Shown here in pieces: positions 14,114-23,019 of a DNA stretch of 64,000 bases. The stretch spans positions 682,001 to 746,000 of the forward strand of contig NZ_MPVN01000002.1 of the NCBI RefSeq assembly GCF_001955535.1. Reading direction: 5' to 3'. The DNA is from Paenibacillus sp. FSL H7-0326. Lineage in GTDB: Bacteria > Bacillota > Bacilli > Paenibacillales > Paenibacillaceae. The translations under genes were made by a program, and so were the position numbers. The notes beneath the pieces are model-generated. The model was not told where the DNA came from. It did no database searches and saw nothing but the letters and a program-made list of their open reading frames with translations. Within the stretch, counting starts at the first letter, position 1. Each line of letters starts with the position of its first letter.

Positions 14114-15589
14114 TTAGTTTGCACCTAATTTATCCTCGAAGCTCGCCTTCGGATCTGTCTTCAGCTTCTGCAGCATTTCATTTCCATCCTGCTCCCAGGC
14201 TTTCAGTGCTTCCTTCGGTGTCTTCTTATTCTCTACAACTTCATTGAAGTATTTCTGCCCCACGGAGTCTACCTGCCATAGATTCGGCATCTTCTGGTAC
14301 AGTGTGTTCATATCCGTGCTTGTCGGGGGTATCGGCTTTAATGTGTAGAAAGCGGCAATGTTATAATCTAGTCCTTCCTTAGGCTGGATATAGCTCTTCC
14401 GTGACACCATCTCATAGCTGCTCCTTGCCTTGACCTTAGCCCATTCTTCACCGTTCAGAAACTTAATGAATTCCCATGCATCCTCTGGATTTTGAGCATT
14501 GCTGTTAATGGCCATCAGGCTGCTTAAATATACACTCCCGCCAATGCCCGGTTTCTCCTGATGTACAGGAGGAGTCACTACATCCCAATCAATCGGGTCA
14601 AACTTATCATCCGTTTCAGCGTACTTGTTATCATTAATCAGCCTTGTGACATAACTGTAGTCCGAAACAACCATAGCGAGCTTTCCTTCCATAAACATAT
14701 TGCCTTGAAAAGGATTGAACTCGGTCTGCTCCGTTTGATATTCAAACATCTCCTGACCAGGCACAATTTTGTCCCGAGCCAGAGTAGCCACAGTATCCCA
14801 CACTCTCTCCCAGGAATCATTGTTGACTGTCATCGTTTCCGCCTTGTCATCAAAGGTACGCAGCTGCAATGGACCAGCATACATTTGAACATTGTAGAAC
14901 GGATCTCCGGCATATTGACTAAAGGAGAAGCCGTAAACCCGATCCTTGCCTTCACCACTCGTTACACGTCTTGCAAGATCAAATATATCTTCCCAAGTCG
15001 CTCCATCCGCCGGTGGTTCGACCCCGGCCTTTTGAAAAATCGCTTTGTTATAAAACAATGCAGAGGATGAAAAAGTAGGTGTCAGTGCATACAAGTTGTT
15101 ATCTCCCATATCCTTGATCCCATCCAGCACAGTCGGCACAATATCCGTCGTATCAAACTCATCCTCGGCAATAAGCGGATCAAGCTGTGTCAGCATATTT
15201 TCCTGAATAAGCGACTTTAAGAGAGAGGTATCTCCGACAATGACATCCACTGGATTCTCGCCGGTCATCAGCTTCTTGACTGCTTCCAAGGTGTCTGGCT
15301 GCTCTGGCTGTTCATTCTTGGTATAGTCGAAATATTGATACTGATCCTGGTCTACTGCAGGTACAATTTCGATCGTTATATTGTCATTCAGCACCTCAAA
15401 AATATCCGTATACTGCTGTCTAAAATAGGTGTCATCATTACTTCCGTACACGGTCCCGATTCGAAGCACTCTCTCCTCTTGATCTTCAGATGGTTCATTA
15501 GAAGTACATGCTGCAAGAAGTGGGGTCAGCAAAGTCATACATGTCAGCATAGCGATGACGGGTCGACTAAATACAGATTTCTTTATCAT
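14114..15589 (-). CDS. Family-1 extracellular solute-binding lipoprotein
   Basis: 491-aa lipoprotein; lipobox LLAAC (Cys about 28) after a basic-hydrophobic signal. The mature part has the periplasmic-binding-protein type II layout of sugar-type family 1: VLRIGTVYGS start, PVDVIVGDTS, ALFYNKAIFQKAGVEPP hinge segment, AYEFIKFLNG-like AWEFIKFLNGEEWAK near residue 375. The start at 15589 has AAAGGGAG 7 nt upstream; the ATG two codons earlier is too close. It is the last gene of the exporter operon, 21 nt after ATPase 2. No MalF/G-type permease is adjacent, so its partner is presumably the MacB-like complex; the ligand is unknown. Confidence 0.88.
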   Translation of the reverse strand: MIKKSVFSRPVIAMLTCMTLLTPLLAACTSNEPSEDQEERVLRIGTVYGSNDDTYFRQQYTDIFEVLNDNITIEIVPAVDQDQYQYFDYTKNEQPEQPDTLEAVKKLMTGENPVDVIVGDTSLLKSLIQENMLTQLDPLIAEDEFDTTDIVPTVLDGIKDMGDNNLYALTPTFSSSALFYNKAIFQKAGVEPPADGATWEDIFDLARRVTSGEGKDRVYGFSFSQYAGDPFYNVQMYAGPLQLRTFDDKAETMTVNNDSWERVWDTVATLARDKIVPGQEMFEYQTEQTEFNPFQGNMFMEGKLAMVVSDYSYVTRLINDNKYAETDDKFDPIDWDVVTPPVHQEKPGIGGSVYLSSLMAINSNAQNPEDAWEFIKFLNGEEWAKVKARSSYEMVSRKSYIQPKEGLDYNIAAFYTLKPIPPTSTDMNTLYQKMPNLWQVDSVGQKYFNEVVENKKTPKEALKAWEQDGNEMLQKLKTDPKASFEDKLGAN

Positions 15590-15610
15590 TCCCATTCTCC
15601 CTTTCTATGG

Positions 15611-16465
15611 TTACTTAGGCTGCGTAATGACGATACGCTCACCATCAAACTCAAGAGTAGCCCGATTATCAATAGACAGCGCTTCTAAATACTCTCTCGG
15701 CACTTGAAGACGGCCTGCTCGATCGATAATGACAAACGCTTCATGCACCTCGCTCATGCCTGGAACAACCTCTGTGTCCAAATTGGCGTTGCGTTTCACA
15801 AATTCGGTGCTGGTAAGCCCGTCACGAATAGCAACAATTCGGTCTACCTTATTAGCTAGGGCCAGATCATGAGTGACAATGACAACACTGACGGCCAGTT
15901 CCCGATTGAGCTTGCGAAATATATCCATGATCCGGTCGCTTGTCTCGCTGTCAACAGAACCTGTAGGTTCATCAGCAAGGAGCAGACTCGGCCGATTGGC
16001 CAGAGAGATCGCAATAGCGACCCGCTGCTGCTCTCCCCCTGATAATTGCTGAAGTCTGCTGTGCATTCGGTGCTCAAGCCCTACCCATTCAAGCAGCTGT
16101 TTTGCATAGCTCCGATCATATTTCCCCCCAAGCATCATCGGTGTTTCCACATTTTCGAGAGCTGTCATGTAGGGAAGCAAATTCCGGCCATTGTTCTGCC
16201 AGATAAAGCCGACGGTGTGTCTCTTGTATTCCACAAGCTGTGCTTCGGTCATCTTGAGCAGATCCCAATCTCCCACAACCGCTGTTCCAGCAGAAGGACG
16301 ATCCAGCCCCCCCAGGATATTAAGCAGTGTTGATTTGCCGCTGCCGCTGTTGCCAATAATGGCCATCATCTCACCATCTTCGACAGTCAGGTTCAGACCT
16401 TGAAGAGCTACCACTTCAACCTCGCTGGTTTTATAAATCTTGACCAATCCTTCGCAGTGAATCAT
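15611..16465 (-). CDS. ABC ATPase (MacB/LolD type) with AbrB-like C-terminal extension
   Basis: 284 aa. Residues 1-225 are a MacB-type ATPase: Walker A GNSGSGKST, signature LSGGEQQRVAIA, Walker B LLLADEPTGSVD, switch His in VIVTHD. Residues about 237-284 form an extra domain, FVIIDRAGRLQVPREYLEAL then NRATLEFDGERIVI. Its spacing (DRAGRLQVP, then a polar helix, then ERIVI) matches the AbrB/SpoVT swapped-hairpin fold. Usual MacB-type ATPases end near 220-230 aa. It starts at ATG 16465, overlapping the permease stop region by a TGATATG junction, and works with the permease next to it. Confidence 0.88.
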   Translation of the reverse strand: MIHCEGLVKIYKTSEVEVVALQGLNLTVEDGEMMAIIGNSGSGKSTLLNILGGLDRPSAGTAVVGDWDLLKMTEAQLVEYKRHTVGFIWQNNGRNLLPYMTALENVETPMMLGGKYDRSYAKQLLEWVGLEHRMHSRLQQLSGGEQQRVAIAISLANRPSLLLADEPTGSVDSETSDRIMDIFRKLNRELAVSVVIVTHDLALANKVDRIVAIRDGLTSTEFVKRNANLDTEVVPGMSEVHEAFVIIDRAGRLQVPREYLEALSIDNRATLEFDGERIVITQPK

Positions 16466-16466
16466 A

Positions 16467-19427
16467 TCAGCGCTCCTCTCCCATCTTCACAGCCTGATGT
16501 ACTCTGAGTCTGCGAATTTGCCATAACAGCATCACTGCTCCAATGAAGAGCATGACTCCGGTTACGATATACAGCTGATTCGTATCACTGGCTTCGAACA
16601 CGATCCGGAACGGAGGCACCTGAGTCTCTACATTATCTGTCGTCTGCAGGAATGGAAGAAACATTCTGCTGGCCAGCTGACCTATACCGATCCCTAGTGC
16701 TATGGATAACCCTGCCGTAAATACCTGTTCGAGCAGCAGCATCCCGCTCAGCTGACCTCTGGAGAGTCCCATCGCCCTCAGCACACCAAACTGAACGACT
16801 CTGCCTGACAGATTGAAGAACCAATACAGTACATAACCAATTAATGAAATAATAATGGAAACAAGAAATCCAAGGCTTAATATTCCAAAAACTCCGCCTC
16901 GCGAAGGATGCTTGCTCTCTGCAACAAGCTCGGTACGTACATCCTTTACAGAGGACAATTCGATCCCTGCATCGGCTAACTCCGTCATCAGAGGAGCAAC
17001 TAAAGCATCGGGCTCCATCTTGAGCCACACCTCGTATGGAATCATCGGAACCTGGTCGTAGATATAATCCAAATTGGCAATGAAGAATGGTGTCTGATCC
17101 GGGTATTGTGCCGGCCAGTATGGCAGAATACCAAATACAACAAATTCGATCATCTGCTCCTGTAGAGCAATGGAAACAATGTCTCCACTTTCCAGCTGAT
17201 ATTTCTCCGCAAGATTGGAAGGAATAATGACGGCCCCTTCATAATGACCAAGCAGATCAAGATAACGATTCGGATGAGCTGGAAATAGATCATTACGGAA
17301 CCAGGCCACCTCGGCAAAATCTACATTATCGATGCCTACAATCATTCCCTGACCTGCTGATTTACCCGAGACAATGACATTCCCTTTGGTTTGCAGAACC
17401 CTGGCAGCGTGCTCTACGCCTGGCAGCTGCCTGAATACTTCAAAAGGCGGCTCAGAGTATATCATTCTACCAGGTGCTGCGCCGCCTCCACCCGGGCCCG
17501 GATTCCCTCCACCGCCGGAATTGCCCCCGCCTCCTGGACTTCCACCGGGATTGCCGCCTGTATTTCCTCCATTGTTATTTCCTCCCCCGCCAGAACTGCC
17601 CCCAGGCTCGTTCGGGTTGCCTCCCCCTCCCGAATTTCCTCCGTTGACTGGAGTCAATTCAGGGGACCCTTCCCATACCGTCTGCATAACGACATCCGTC
17701 CCATATTCATACAGCGTACGTTCTGTGGAGTTCAGATCAATGGTTCTTGCAGCAGATGCATTGTACACACCCAGTCCCAGAGTCAATACAAGCAGGATCA
17801 TAAGCGGGTAATAAGAAGATGAAGACCGAGAGAGCTGAGTCAGCGTTAGATAGAGTGGAACCGGAAAAATTTTGCGGCCGATCCACTGGATCAGTTTGAG
17901 AATCAACGGAAATAACCTCAAAAAGAACAGACCCATAGCAAATATTGCGATGGCGGGCACAAAAAATAAAAATGGCTGCACCTGCAATTGATCGGTTGTC
18001 ATTCCTGTTTGAAAGGTGAGCATCTGGCGTTCGTAGAACAGATAGTAGCCGTACCCAGAAATACCGAGCAATAAAATATCGAGATACCACCGCTGCCATA
18101 TCGGCTTACGATCACTTCTCGCCTGTCGGCGCTTGGCATCCACAATTGTCGCTCTTGCATAATTAATTGCCGGAATAACGGAAGCGATCATGGACGCAAT
18201 TACCGCAACAAGGCCTAGCCAGAGTGCATCCTGCGTTACACCTACAGGTATGGCTTTGCGATCAACGAACTCCAGGAATCCGCTGGCAGACCCTATGCTC
18301 TTCGCCATAAACCAGCCAAGAAATGGACCTGCCATCATAGCTGCCGCGCCGAGTATTAGACCCTCCAGCAAATACAATAAAATAATCTGTCTGGCCGATG
18401 CTCCCCGGCTCCGCAGAACAGCAATATCACTCTCCTGCTTCTGAAGCGATTGTCTTGCGTTCATGACGATAAAATAGAAGACCATGGCAATCATCGGAAC
18501 CGCAAGTGTGAACAGCATGGTCTGCAGCTGCAAGCTCTGGGCTCTAAAGTTAGCAAGCAAATCACCGAAGGAGATATCGACTTTGGTGTCCTTTAATCGT
18601 TGATACAGTTCGATATCCAACCGTTCGAGTGTTCTTCCTAGACCTGGAAGCTGGCTCGTTTGAATCTCACCCAGATCAAAGGCGTAGTACCATCTGGAGG
18701 TCTGAAGCGGAACACCTTTTTCACTCAGCAAATACGTATTCATCACTTCCGGATCAATATACAGTCCATTCATCATTCCTTCAAATCCCTGGAACCAATA
18801 AGGATCGGTCAGATCATCCGGAGTAAAAACACCAGTAATTTTGACCCTCAGCGTCAGATCAAGCCCGCTGTATACCGGATATTCCAGGATGTCACCGACA
18901 TGCAGGTCGTTTCGATACATACCTTCCTCAAGCATCGCTGCCTCAATCACGTTATCCCGCACCTGATTGCCTGGCATAACACCTTGAGTCACTGTTACAT
19001 GATCTTCTAAATCAGTCATTGAGCCAGCGGTCATGGTCCTGATTCTGCTGGCGTCAACTTTGGTAGGATCTTCAGGACTAACTTCCGTGCTGCGGATCGT
19101 ACGGACGTTAAGATAAGTATTGTGATCGAAGCCGATGCTGCTCGAAACATCTTCCCTAATATATCGATCCACTTCGTTCAGCGAGGCAAGGTCTGTCTTC
19201 GTTCCTCCTGCCGCCTGATAGCTCATGAGCAGAGAACCTGCAGGCATACCACTGCTCTCTTCTTCCAAAGACTGAGCGACGACACGCTTTAACGCTCCAT
19301 CTGCATACATGGGGATGCTGACGGTGAAACCTACAGCCACAATAAGACCAAGCAAGGTGCTTAGCGTGAGCCATCTGGTGTTCCACATTTTTCGAGCCAA
19401 GAGGCGCAACAAGGGCATTCCTTTCAT
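16467..19427 (-). CDS. Large FtsX/MacB-family ABC permease with Gly-rich insert
   Basis: 986-aa permease. One N-terminal helix (about 16-36), an extracytoplasmic domain (about 37-305), a three-helix FtsX core (about 310-430), more helices near 460-560, a second extracytoplasmic domain, and the last FtsX core (about 870-975, with FGVLRAMGLSRGQL). Between about residues 594 and 650 lies a low-complexity Gly/Asn/Pro run starting after ELTPVNGG. Duplicate FtsX cores in one chain are typical of MacB-like exporters acting on extracytoplasmic substrates (mechanotransmission). Start and adaptor stop overlap as TAATG. Confidence 0.9.
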   Translation of the reverse strand: MKGMPLLRLLARKMWNTRWLTLSTLLGLIVAVGFTVSIPMYADGALKRVVAQSLEEESSGMPAGSLLMSYQAAGGTKTDLASLNEVDRYIREDVSSSIGFDHNTYLNVRTIRSTEVSPEDPTKVDASRIRTMTAGSMTDLEDHVTVTQGVMPGNQVRDNVIEAAMLEEGMYRNDLHVGDILEYPVYSGLDLTLRVKITGVFTPDDLTDPYWFQGFEGMMNGLYIDPEVMNTYLLSEKGVPLQTSRWYYAFDLGEIQTSQLPGLGRTLERLDIELYQRLKDTKVDISFGDLLANFRAQSLQLQTMLFTLAVPMIAMVFYFIVMNARQSLQKQESDIAVLRSRGASARQIILLYLLEGLILGAAAMMAGPFLGWFMAKSIGSASGFLEFVDRKAIPVGVTQDALWLGLVAVIASMIASVIPAINYARATIVDAKRRQARSDRKPIWQRWYLDILLLGISGYGYYLFYERQMLTFQTGMTTDQLQVQPFLFFVPAIAIFAMGLFFLRLFPLILKLIQWIGRKIFPVPLYLTLTQLSRSSSSYYPLMILLVLTLGLGVYNASAARTIDLNSTERTLYEYGTDVVMQTVWEGSPELTPVNGGNSGGGGNPNEPGGSSGGGGNNNGGNTGGNPGGSPGGGGNSGGGGNPGPGGGGAAPGRMIYSEPPFEVFRQLPGVEHAARVLQTKGNVIVSGKSAGQGMIVGIDNVDFAEVAWFRNDLFPAHPNRYLDLLGHYEGAVIIPSNLAEKYQLESGDIVSIALQEQMIEFVVFGILPYWPAQYPDQTPFFIANLDYIYDQVPMIPYEVWLKMEPDALVAPLMTELADAGIELSSVKDVRTELVAESKHPSRGGVFGILSLGFLVSIIISLIGYVLYWFFNLSGRVVQFGVLRAMGLSRGQLSGMLLLEQVFTAGLSIALGIGIGQLASRMFLPFLQTTDNVETQVPPFRIVFEASDTNQLYIVTGVMLFIGAVMLLWQIRRLRVHQAVKMGEER

Positions 19428-20533
19428 TACCTTCCGACCACCTTCTGTCCGGGCGTCAGACCTTTGAGGATTTCAACATCCGTCGATGTCTGCTGACCTA
19501 CCTCAACGTCAACCTCCCTCTTGCTACCATCCGCCTCTACAACTTGTACATAAGTTCTGGATCCAATGGATCGAAGTGTAGAGATCGGTATTAAAACAGC
19601 ATTCTCCTTACGCTGAGTTACAATCGATACGGTAAGGGGGGTACCGCGATTTAAGCCTTTAGGCCAATCATCCAGCTGAGCAATGACATATTGGTCCAGT
19701 GATTCCTGTGCAGGAGGTGTCCCTGCTCCTCCTTCTCCTCCAGAACCCGTTTCTTCGGCCAATTCCATAGGCATCACCTGAATGCTACCTGTGTGCGTAC
19801 CTGCCCCATTGATATCCACTTCAGCCTTCATTCCTTGTGCAATGACTTCCAGATCCTTCTTGGCAAAAGTAGCGGCAACAACGAGATTGGATGTGTCAGC
19901 AATAGTCGCAATCGGATCGTATGCCTTCACAGCAGCTCCTTTTTCCACCTGAACACTCAGCACGGTGCCTGCAAAAGGGGCTGACAGCGTTGATTTGCCT
20001 ACCTGCTCCTCCAGATCGGCCAGTTCCTGTCTTTGCTCTTCAAACGTAATTACAGCTTCTTCATATTCGACAGGGTCCATCTCGTCTTTTTTGCGGAGTG
20101 TCTCCTTCATCTGAACTTCCGCTTTTCGAATCTGCAGCTTCTTCTGGCGAATCTGCTTCTCCAGCTCCTCCACATCCAGCACAGCAATTTGCTGTCCAGC
20201 CTTTATCTTATCTCCCGGTTTGACGAACAGCTCCTTGATGTGCATGCCATCCAGTGTAAAATAAACCTTCTCCTCTCTCTGACTCATCAGCTTGCCGGAA
20301 CCCGAAACCTTGGTTTCAATCGTTTCTGTACGAACCTCATATTCCGGTTTCTTGGATATGGTCGGCGGTGTGATCGGGGGTAGTACCTCCTCTTCTGGTT
20401 CTGCCGGTAGTAAGGAACAGCCGCTGAGCATAAGACCTGCTGCACCAACTAGTGCAATGCTCCGAAGGCGTCTCTTCCAGCTGGTATAGGATTCGTTATG
20501 TAATGAATTTACCGTCCACCATCTCATGAACAT
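19427..20533 (-). CDS. HlyD/RND-type adaptor lipoprotein
   Basis: 368-aa membrane-fusion-type adaptor. The N-terminus carries a signal with lipobox MLSGC, so it is likely lipid-anchored outside the cell. Then come a barrel-sandwich start (VSGSGKLMSQREEKVYF, IKAGQQIAVLDVEELEKQI), an alpha hairpin (about 105-165), the second half of the lipoyl domain (TLSAPFAGTVLSVQVEKGAAV), and C-terminal beta domains ending GLTPGQKVV. ATG 20533 is chosen because TTGGAGG is 9 nt upstream; it overlaps the ATPase gene by 38 bp. It matches the YknX-like partner of MacB-type exporters in Gram-positives. Confidence 0.88.
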   Translation of the reverse strand: MFMRWWTVNSLHNESYTSWKRRLRSIALVGAAGLMLSGCSLLPAEPEEEVLPPITPPTISKKPEYEVRTETIETKVSGSGKLMSQREEKVYFTLDGMHIKELFVKPGDKIKAGQQIAVLDVEELEKQIRQKKLQIRKAEVQMKETLRKKDEMDPVEYEEAVITFEEQRQELADLEEQVGKSTLSAPFAGTVLSVQVEKGAAVKAYDPIATIADTSNLVVAATFAKKDLEVIAQGMKAEVDINGAGTHTGSIQVMPMELAEETGSGGEGGAGTPPAQESLDQYVIAQLDDWPKGLNRGTPLTVSIVTQRKENAVLIPISTLRSIGSRTYVQVVEADGSKREVDVEVGQQTSTDVEILKGLTPGQKVVGR

Positions 20534-21266
20534 GGTCTGCAACCTCCAAAATCGTAGGATCATGTGTCGTCATGCAGATCGTTACTTGCTCTGTTGCAAT
20601 CATATTTCGAAAAACGGCCATCACTTGTGCTCCCATCTTGGAATCAAGCTCTGCCGTTGGTTCATCCGCGAGCAGAAGCTTCGGGCGGTGTGCTATGGCC
20701 TTGGCTATTGCGACTCTCTGCTGCTCTCCGCCTGACAGCTCAAAGGGCCGGTGCTTCGCTCGTTTGGTAAGGCCCACCATATCAAGGCAATAAGCCACCC
20801 TCTCCTTCCATTCACTCCTTGGAACATTCGCCATCCGAAGGGACAGCTCTACATTTTCCCATGCAGACAGTAAGGGCATCAGAGCATACGCTTGAAAAAT
20901 AAACCCAATATCCTGTCGTCTGAGCTTGGTGCGACTCCCGTCTCCTGAATCATGCAGGGGCCTTCCATTAAAATAGATCTCACCACTGGTTGGCTGATCA
21001 AGGCCGCCCAGCATATTTAGCAAGGTCGTCTTCCCCGAGCCTGACCTTCCTTTCAGCATAACAAGCTGCTCCGCATGGACCTCTAGATCAATGCCTTTCA
21101 GTACATGAATCGCCTTCCCCCCCGTCTCAAAGCTGCGATGAACATTGCACACCTTAAGAACAGGCTCGCTAGATTCCAGCTGAGATGGATCCGAATCCGA
21201 GTGTCCTATAGACTCGTTCTTCTCTTCTATGCTGATCATCTCAAGAGAAGGCTCTCTCTCAGGCAA
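20496..21266 (-). CDS. ABC ATPase (MacB/LolD type), operon head
   Basis: 256-aa ATPase: Walker A GRSGSGKTT, signature ELSGGEQQRVAIA, Walker B LLLADEPTAELD, switch CMTTHDP. A Ser/Glu-rich N-terminal extension of about 35 residues precedes the ATPase core, which starts near VLKVCNVHRSF. The start is TTG 21266, with GGAGGAG 9 nt upstream; an internal ATG lacks a ribosome site. It is the first gene of a five-gene unit and presumably energises the same permease as the second ATPase, perhaps as a heterodimer. Confidence 0.88.
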   Translation of the reverse strand: MPEREPSLEMISIEEKNESIGHSDSDPSQLESSEPVLKVCNVHRSFETGGKAIHVLKGIDLEVHAEQLVMLKGRSGSGKTTLLNMLGGLDQPTSGEIYFNGRPLHDSGDGSRTKLRRQDIGFIFQAYALMPLLSAWENVELSLRMANVPRSEWKERVAYCLDMVGLTKRAKHRPFELSGGEQQRVAIAKAIAHRPKLLLADEPTAELDSKMGAQVMAVFRNMIATEQVTICMTTHDPTILEVADHVHEMVDGKFIT

Positions 21267-21480
21267 TGCATTATTCTCCTCCTGAACAAATATAGAAGAA
21301 CGTTTGTCATCATCCTGCGTTTTTCTGCTGCGAAATGGGTTTCTTATAACAACTCACCCCCAAACACTACAAGGAAATAACTAGAATATAATTACAAATA
21401 TTTCTATCTGCATTATAAACGACAGGAAACAGGAATAAGTTACAACCTTTTAAAGATAAATTTCATTTGTTTGGATCAAC
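21267..21480 (-). promoter_or_regulatory. Leader of the exporter operon
   Basis: AT-rich upstream region. A TATAAT hexamer (complement of 21415-21420) is a good -10, but no clear -35 lies at 16-18 nt. A GGGGGTGAG site followed by GTG or TTG and a short frame occurs near 21349-21355. No fold could be assigned. Confidence 0.3.
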
Positions 21481-21506
21481 AAAAAAACGGCCCTCCGCAG
21501 GGCCGC
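21481..21506 (-). terminator. Terminator of the pyr operon
   Basis: Stem CGGCCCT / AGGGCCG with a GC-rich loop, followed by seven T on the minus strand, 22 nt after pyrE. Confidence 0.9.
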
Positions 21507-21527
21507 CTATCTATAGAACCTTTTATA

Positions 21528-22169
21528 TTACACTCCAAATGAACTTGGATCTTCACGCCAGGAGCGAAGCAAAGCCAGATCCGCCTCGGCAATAGCTCCT
21601 TCACGCAGAGCCACTTCAGTCAGCGCTGTATAATTGGACAAGCTTTGCAGTGGAATTCCTGCTTCTTCAAAAGCCTTCGCTGCCCGATCCAGCTGATAGC
21701 TGAAGATTGCCAGTACGGCAAGCGCATCAGCACCCGCTTCCTGTACCGCCTTCGCAGCCTTCAAAGAGCTTCCGCCAGTGGAGATTAAATCTTCAATGAC
21801 GATGACTTTTTGCCCCTCGCGGACAAGTCCCTCAATCAGGTTTTCTTTACCGTGTCCTTTGGCCTTATCGCGAATGTAAATCATCGGAAGGCCCAGCTTC
21901 TGCGCAACGAATGCGGCATGAGGTATACCGGCCGTTGCTGTTCCCGCGATCACTTCTGTTTCGGGATATTGCTCGCGGATCACAGCTGCGAACGATTCAG
22001 CGATGAGATCACGGATTTCGGGATAAGACATCGTGAGCCGATTGTCGCAATAGATCGGAGATTTAATGCCGGAGGTCCAGGTAAAAGGCTGATTCGGGCG
22101 CAATGCCACCGCCTTAATCTGTAACAATTTGGATGCCAGCTGTTCTGGAATTTGCGTTAGTGTTGTCAT
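21528..22169 (-). CDS. pyrE: Orotate phosphoribosyltransferase
   Basis: Transfers phosphoribose from PRPP to orotate, giving OMP, step 5 of UMP synthesis. 213 aa, normal length. The PRPP loop [14 protein letters not shown] is at about residues 116-129 and the orotate-contacting [11 protein letters not shown] segment lies just before. The start overlaps the pyrF stop by ATGA, giving translational coupling. Last gene of the pyr operon. Confidence 0.95.
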   Translation of the reverse strand: MTTLTQIPEQLASKLLQIKAVALRPNQPFTWTSGIKSPIYCDNRLTMSYPEIRDLIAESFAAVIREQYPETEVIAGTATAGIPHAAFVAQKLGLPMIYIRDKAKGHGKENLIEGLVREGQKVIVIEDLISTGGSSLKAAKAVQEAGADALAVLAIFSYQLDRAAKAFEEAGIPLQSLSNYTALTEVALREGAIAEADLALLRSWREDPSSFGV

Positions 22170-22906
22170 TGATTCATCATCTCCTCAATAATTTGCTCTA
22201 CTGCTGCTCTTGGGTTCTCACTGGCTGTTATAGGTCTGCCCACAACGATGTAGCTGCTGCCTCCAGCAATGGCTTGTCCGGGTGTAAGAATTCGGGACTG
22301 GTCACCTACCGCACTTCCCGCAGGGCGAATCCCTGGTGTAACTGTATAAAACTGATGTCCACAGGCTTCTCTGATTGCAGCTACCTCCAGTGGTGAAGCA
22401 ACCACACCGTGAAGTCCCGCTTCCTTGGTGAGTAAGGCATAGCGCACAACAGCCGTCTCGACATCGCCTGGAATGCCTATTTCATCGTTCATCGTCGCTT
22501 GATTGGTACTTGTCAGCTGGGTTACTGCGATAATCGTCGGAACTGTAAGTCCTTCCTCCTCCGCTGCCTGTTTCGCTCCTGTCAGTGCAGCAGACATCAT
22601 CTCCTTGCCCCCCGCTGCATGAACGTTGAACATATCCACACCCAGCCGGGTTATGCTATGTGAGCCACCCTTCACTGTATTGGGAATATCATGCATTTTC
22701 ACATCCAGAAATACAGAATACCCTTTCGCCTTCAGCTCTTTCACAAAGGATGGTCCTGCCGTATAGAATAGCTGCATTCCGACTTTCATGTAACAAGGTA
22801 TTCCCTCAAGACGGTCGATCAGCTGTCTGGCACTGTCTGCATCTGGATAGTCCAATGCGACCATGAGGCGTCCGGCCATCTCTTTATATTCAGAAGTTAA
22901 TTGCAT
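22166..22906 (-). CDS. pyrF: Orotidine-5'-phosphate decarboxylase
   Basis: Decarboxylates OMP to UMP, the last step of the pathway. 246-aa TIM barrel. The catalytic signature [12 protein letters not shown] is at about residues 62-73 (Lys and Asp of the active-site network), the substrate loop [12 protein letters not shown] near 195, and GRPIT near 225. GGAGGAGAGCGGCGG precedes ATG 22906. It is coupled to pyrE downstream. About 106 bp separate it from carB, an interval holding interleaved inverted repeats; pyrK and pyrD, which sit here in Bacillus subtilis, are absent. Confidence 0.96.
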   Translation of the reverse strand: MQLTSEYKEMAGRLMVALDYPDADSARQLIDRLEGIPCYMKVGMQLFYTAGPSFVKELKAKGYSVFLDVKMHDIPNTVKGGSHSITRLGVDMFNVHAAGGKEMMSAALTGAKQAAEEEGLTVPTIIAVTQLTSTNQATMNDEIGIPGDVETAVVRYALLTKEAGLHGVVASPLEVAAIREACGHQFYTVTPGIRPAGSAVGDQSRILTPGQAIAGGSSYIVVGRPITASENPRAAVEQIIEEMMNQ

Positions 22907-22945
22907 CCGCCGCTCTCCTCCATTCCATTTCTTTTGTTCGTTATA

Positions 22946-23019
22946 AAGGACATCGGATAAAGCCCGCTGATTCAGAGCTCTATCGATGTCCTTAAGATAT
23001 TGTTTATACGAATCAGCGG
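22946..23019 (-). repeat. Interleaved inverted repeats between carB and pyrF
   Basis: Two perfect 10-bp inverted repeats interlock: CCGCTGATTC/GAATCAGCGG (23010-23019 with 22964-22973) and AAGGACATCG/CGATGTCCTT (22984-22993 with 22946-22955). The order on the transcript is B'-A'-B-A, so the RNA could form an H-type pseudoknot or two mutually exclusive stems. The first arm contains the carB stop codon. No U-run follows, so it is not a plain terminator. Confidence 0.75.

Noticed and set aside
17374-17811. Proline-rich plus-strand frame
   Set aside because: It is the antisense of the permease Gly-rich segment; GGN codons read as CCN on the other strand.
21290-21315. LexA-like site before the exporter operon (AAACGTTC)
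   Set aside because: Only one half-site fits; the GAAC half is missing at the proper spacing.
22946-23019. Simple terminator between carB and pyrF
   Set aside because: No U-run after either stem and the two stems interlock.
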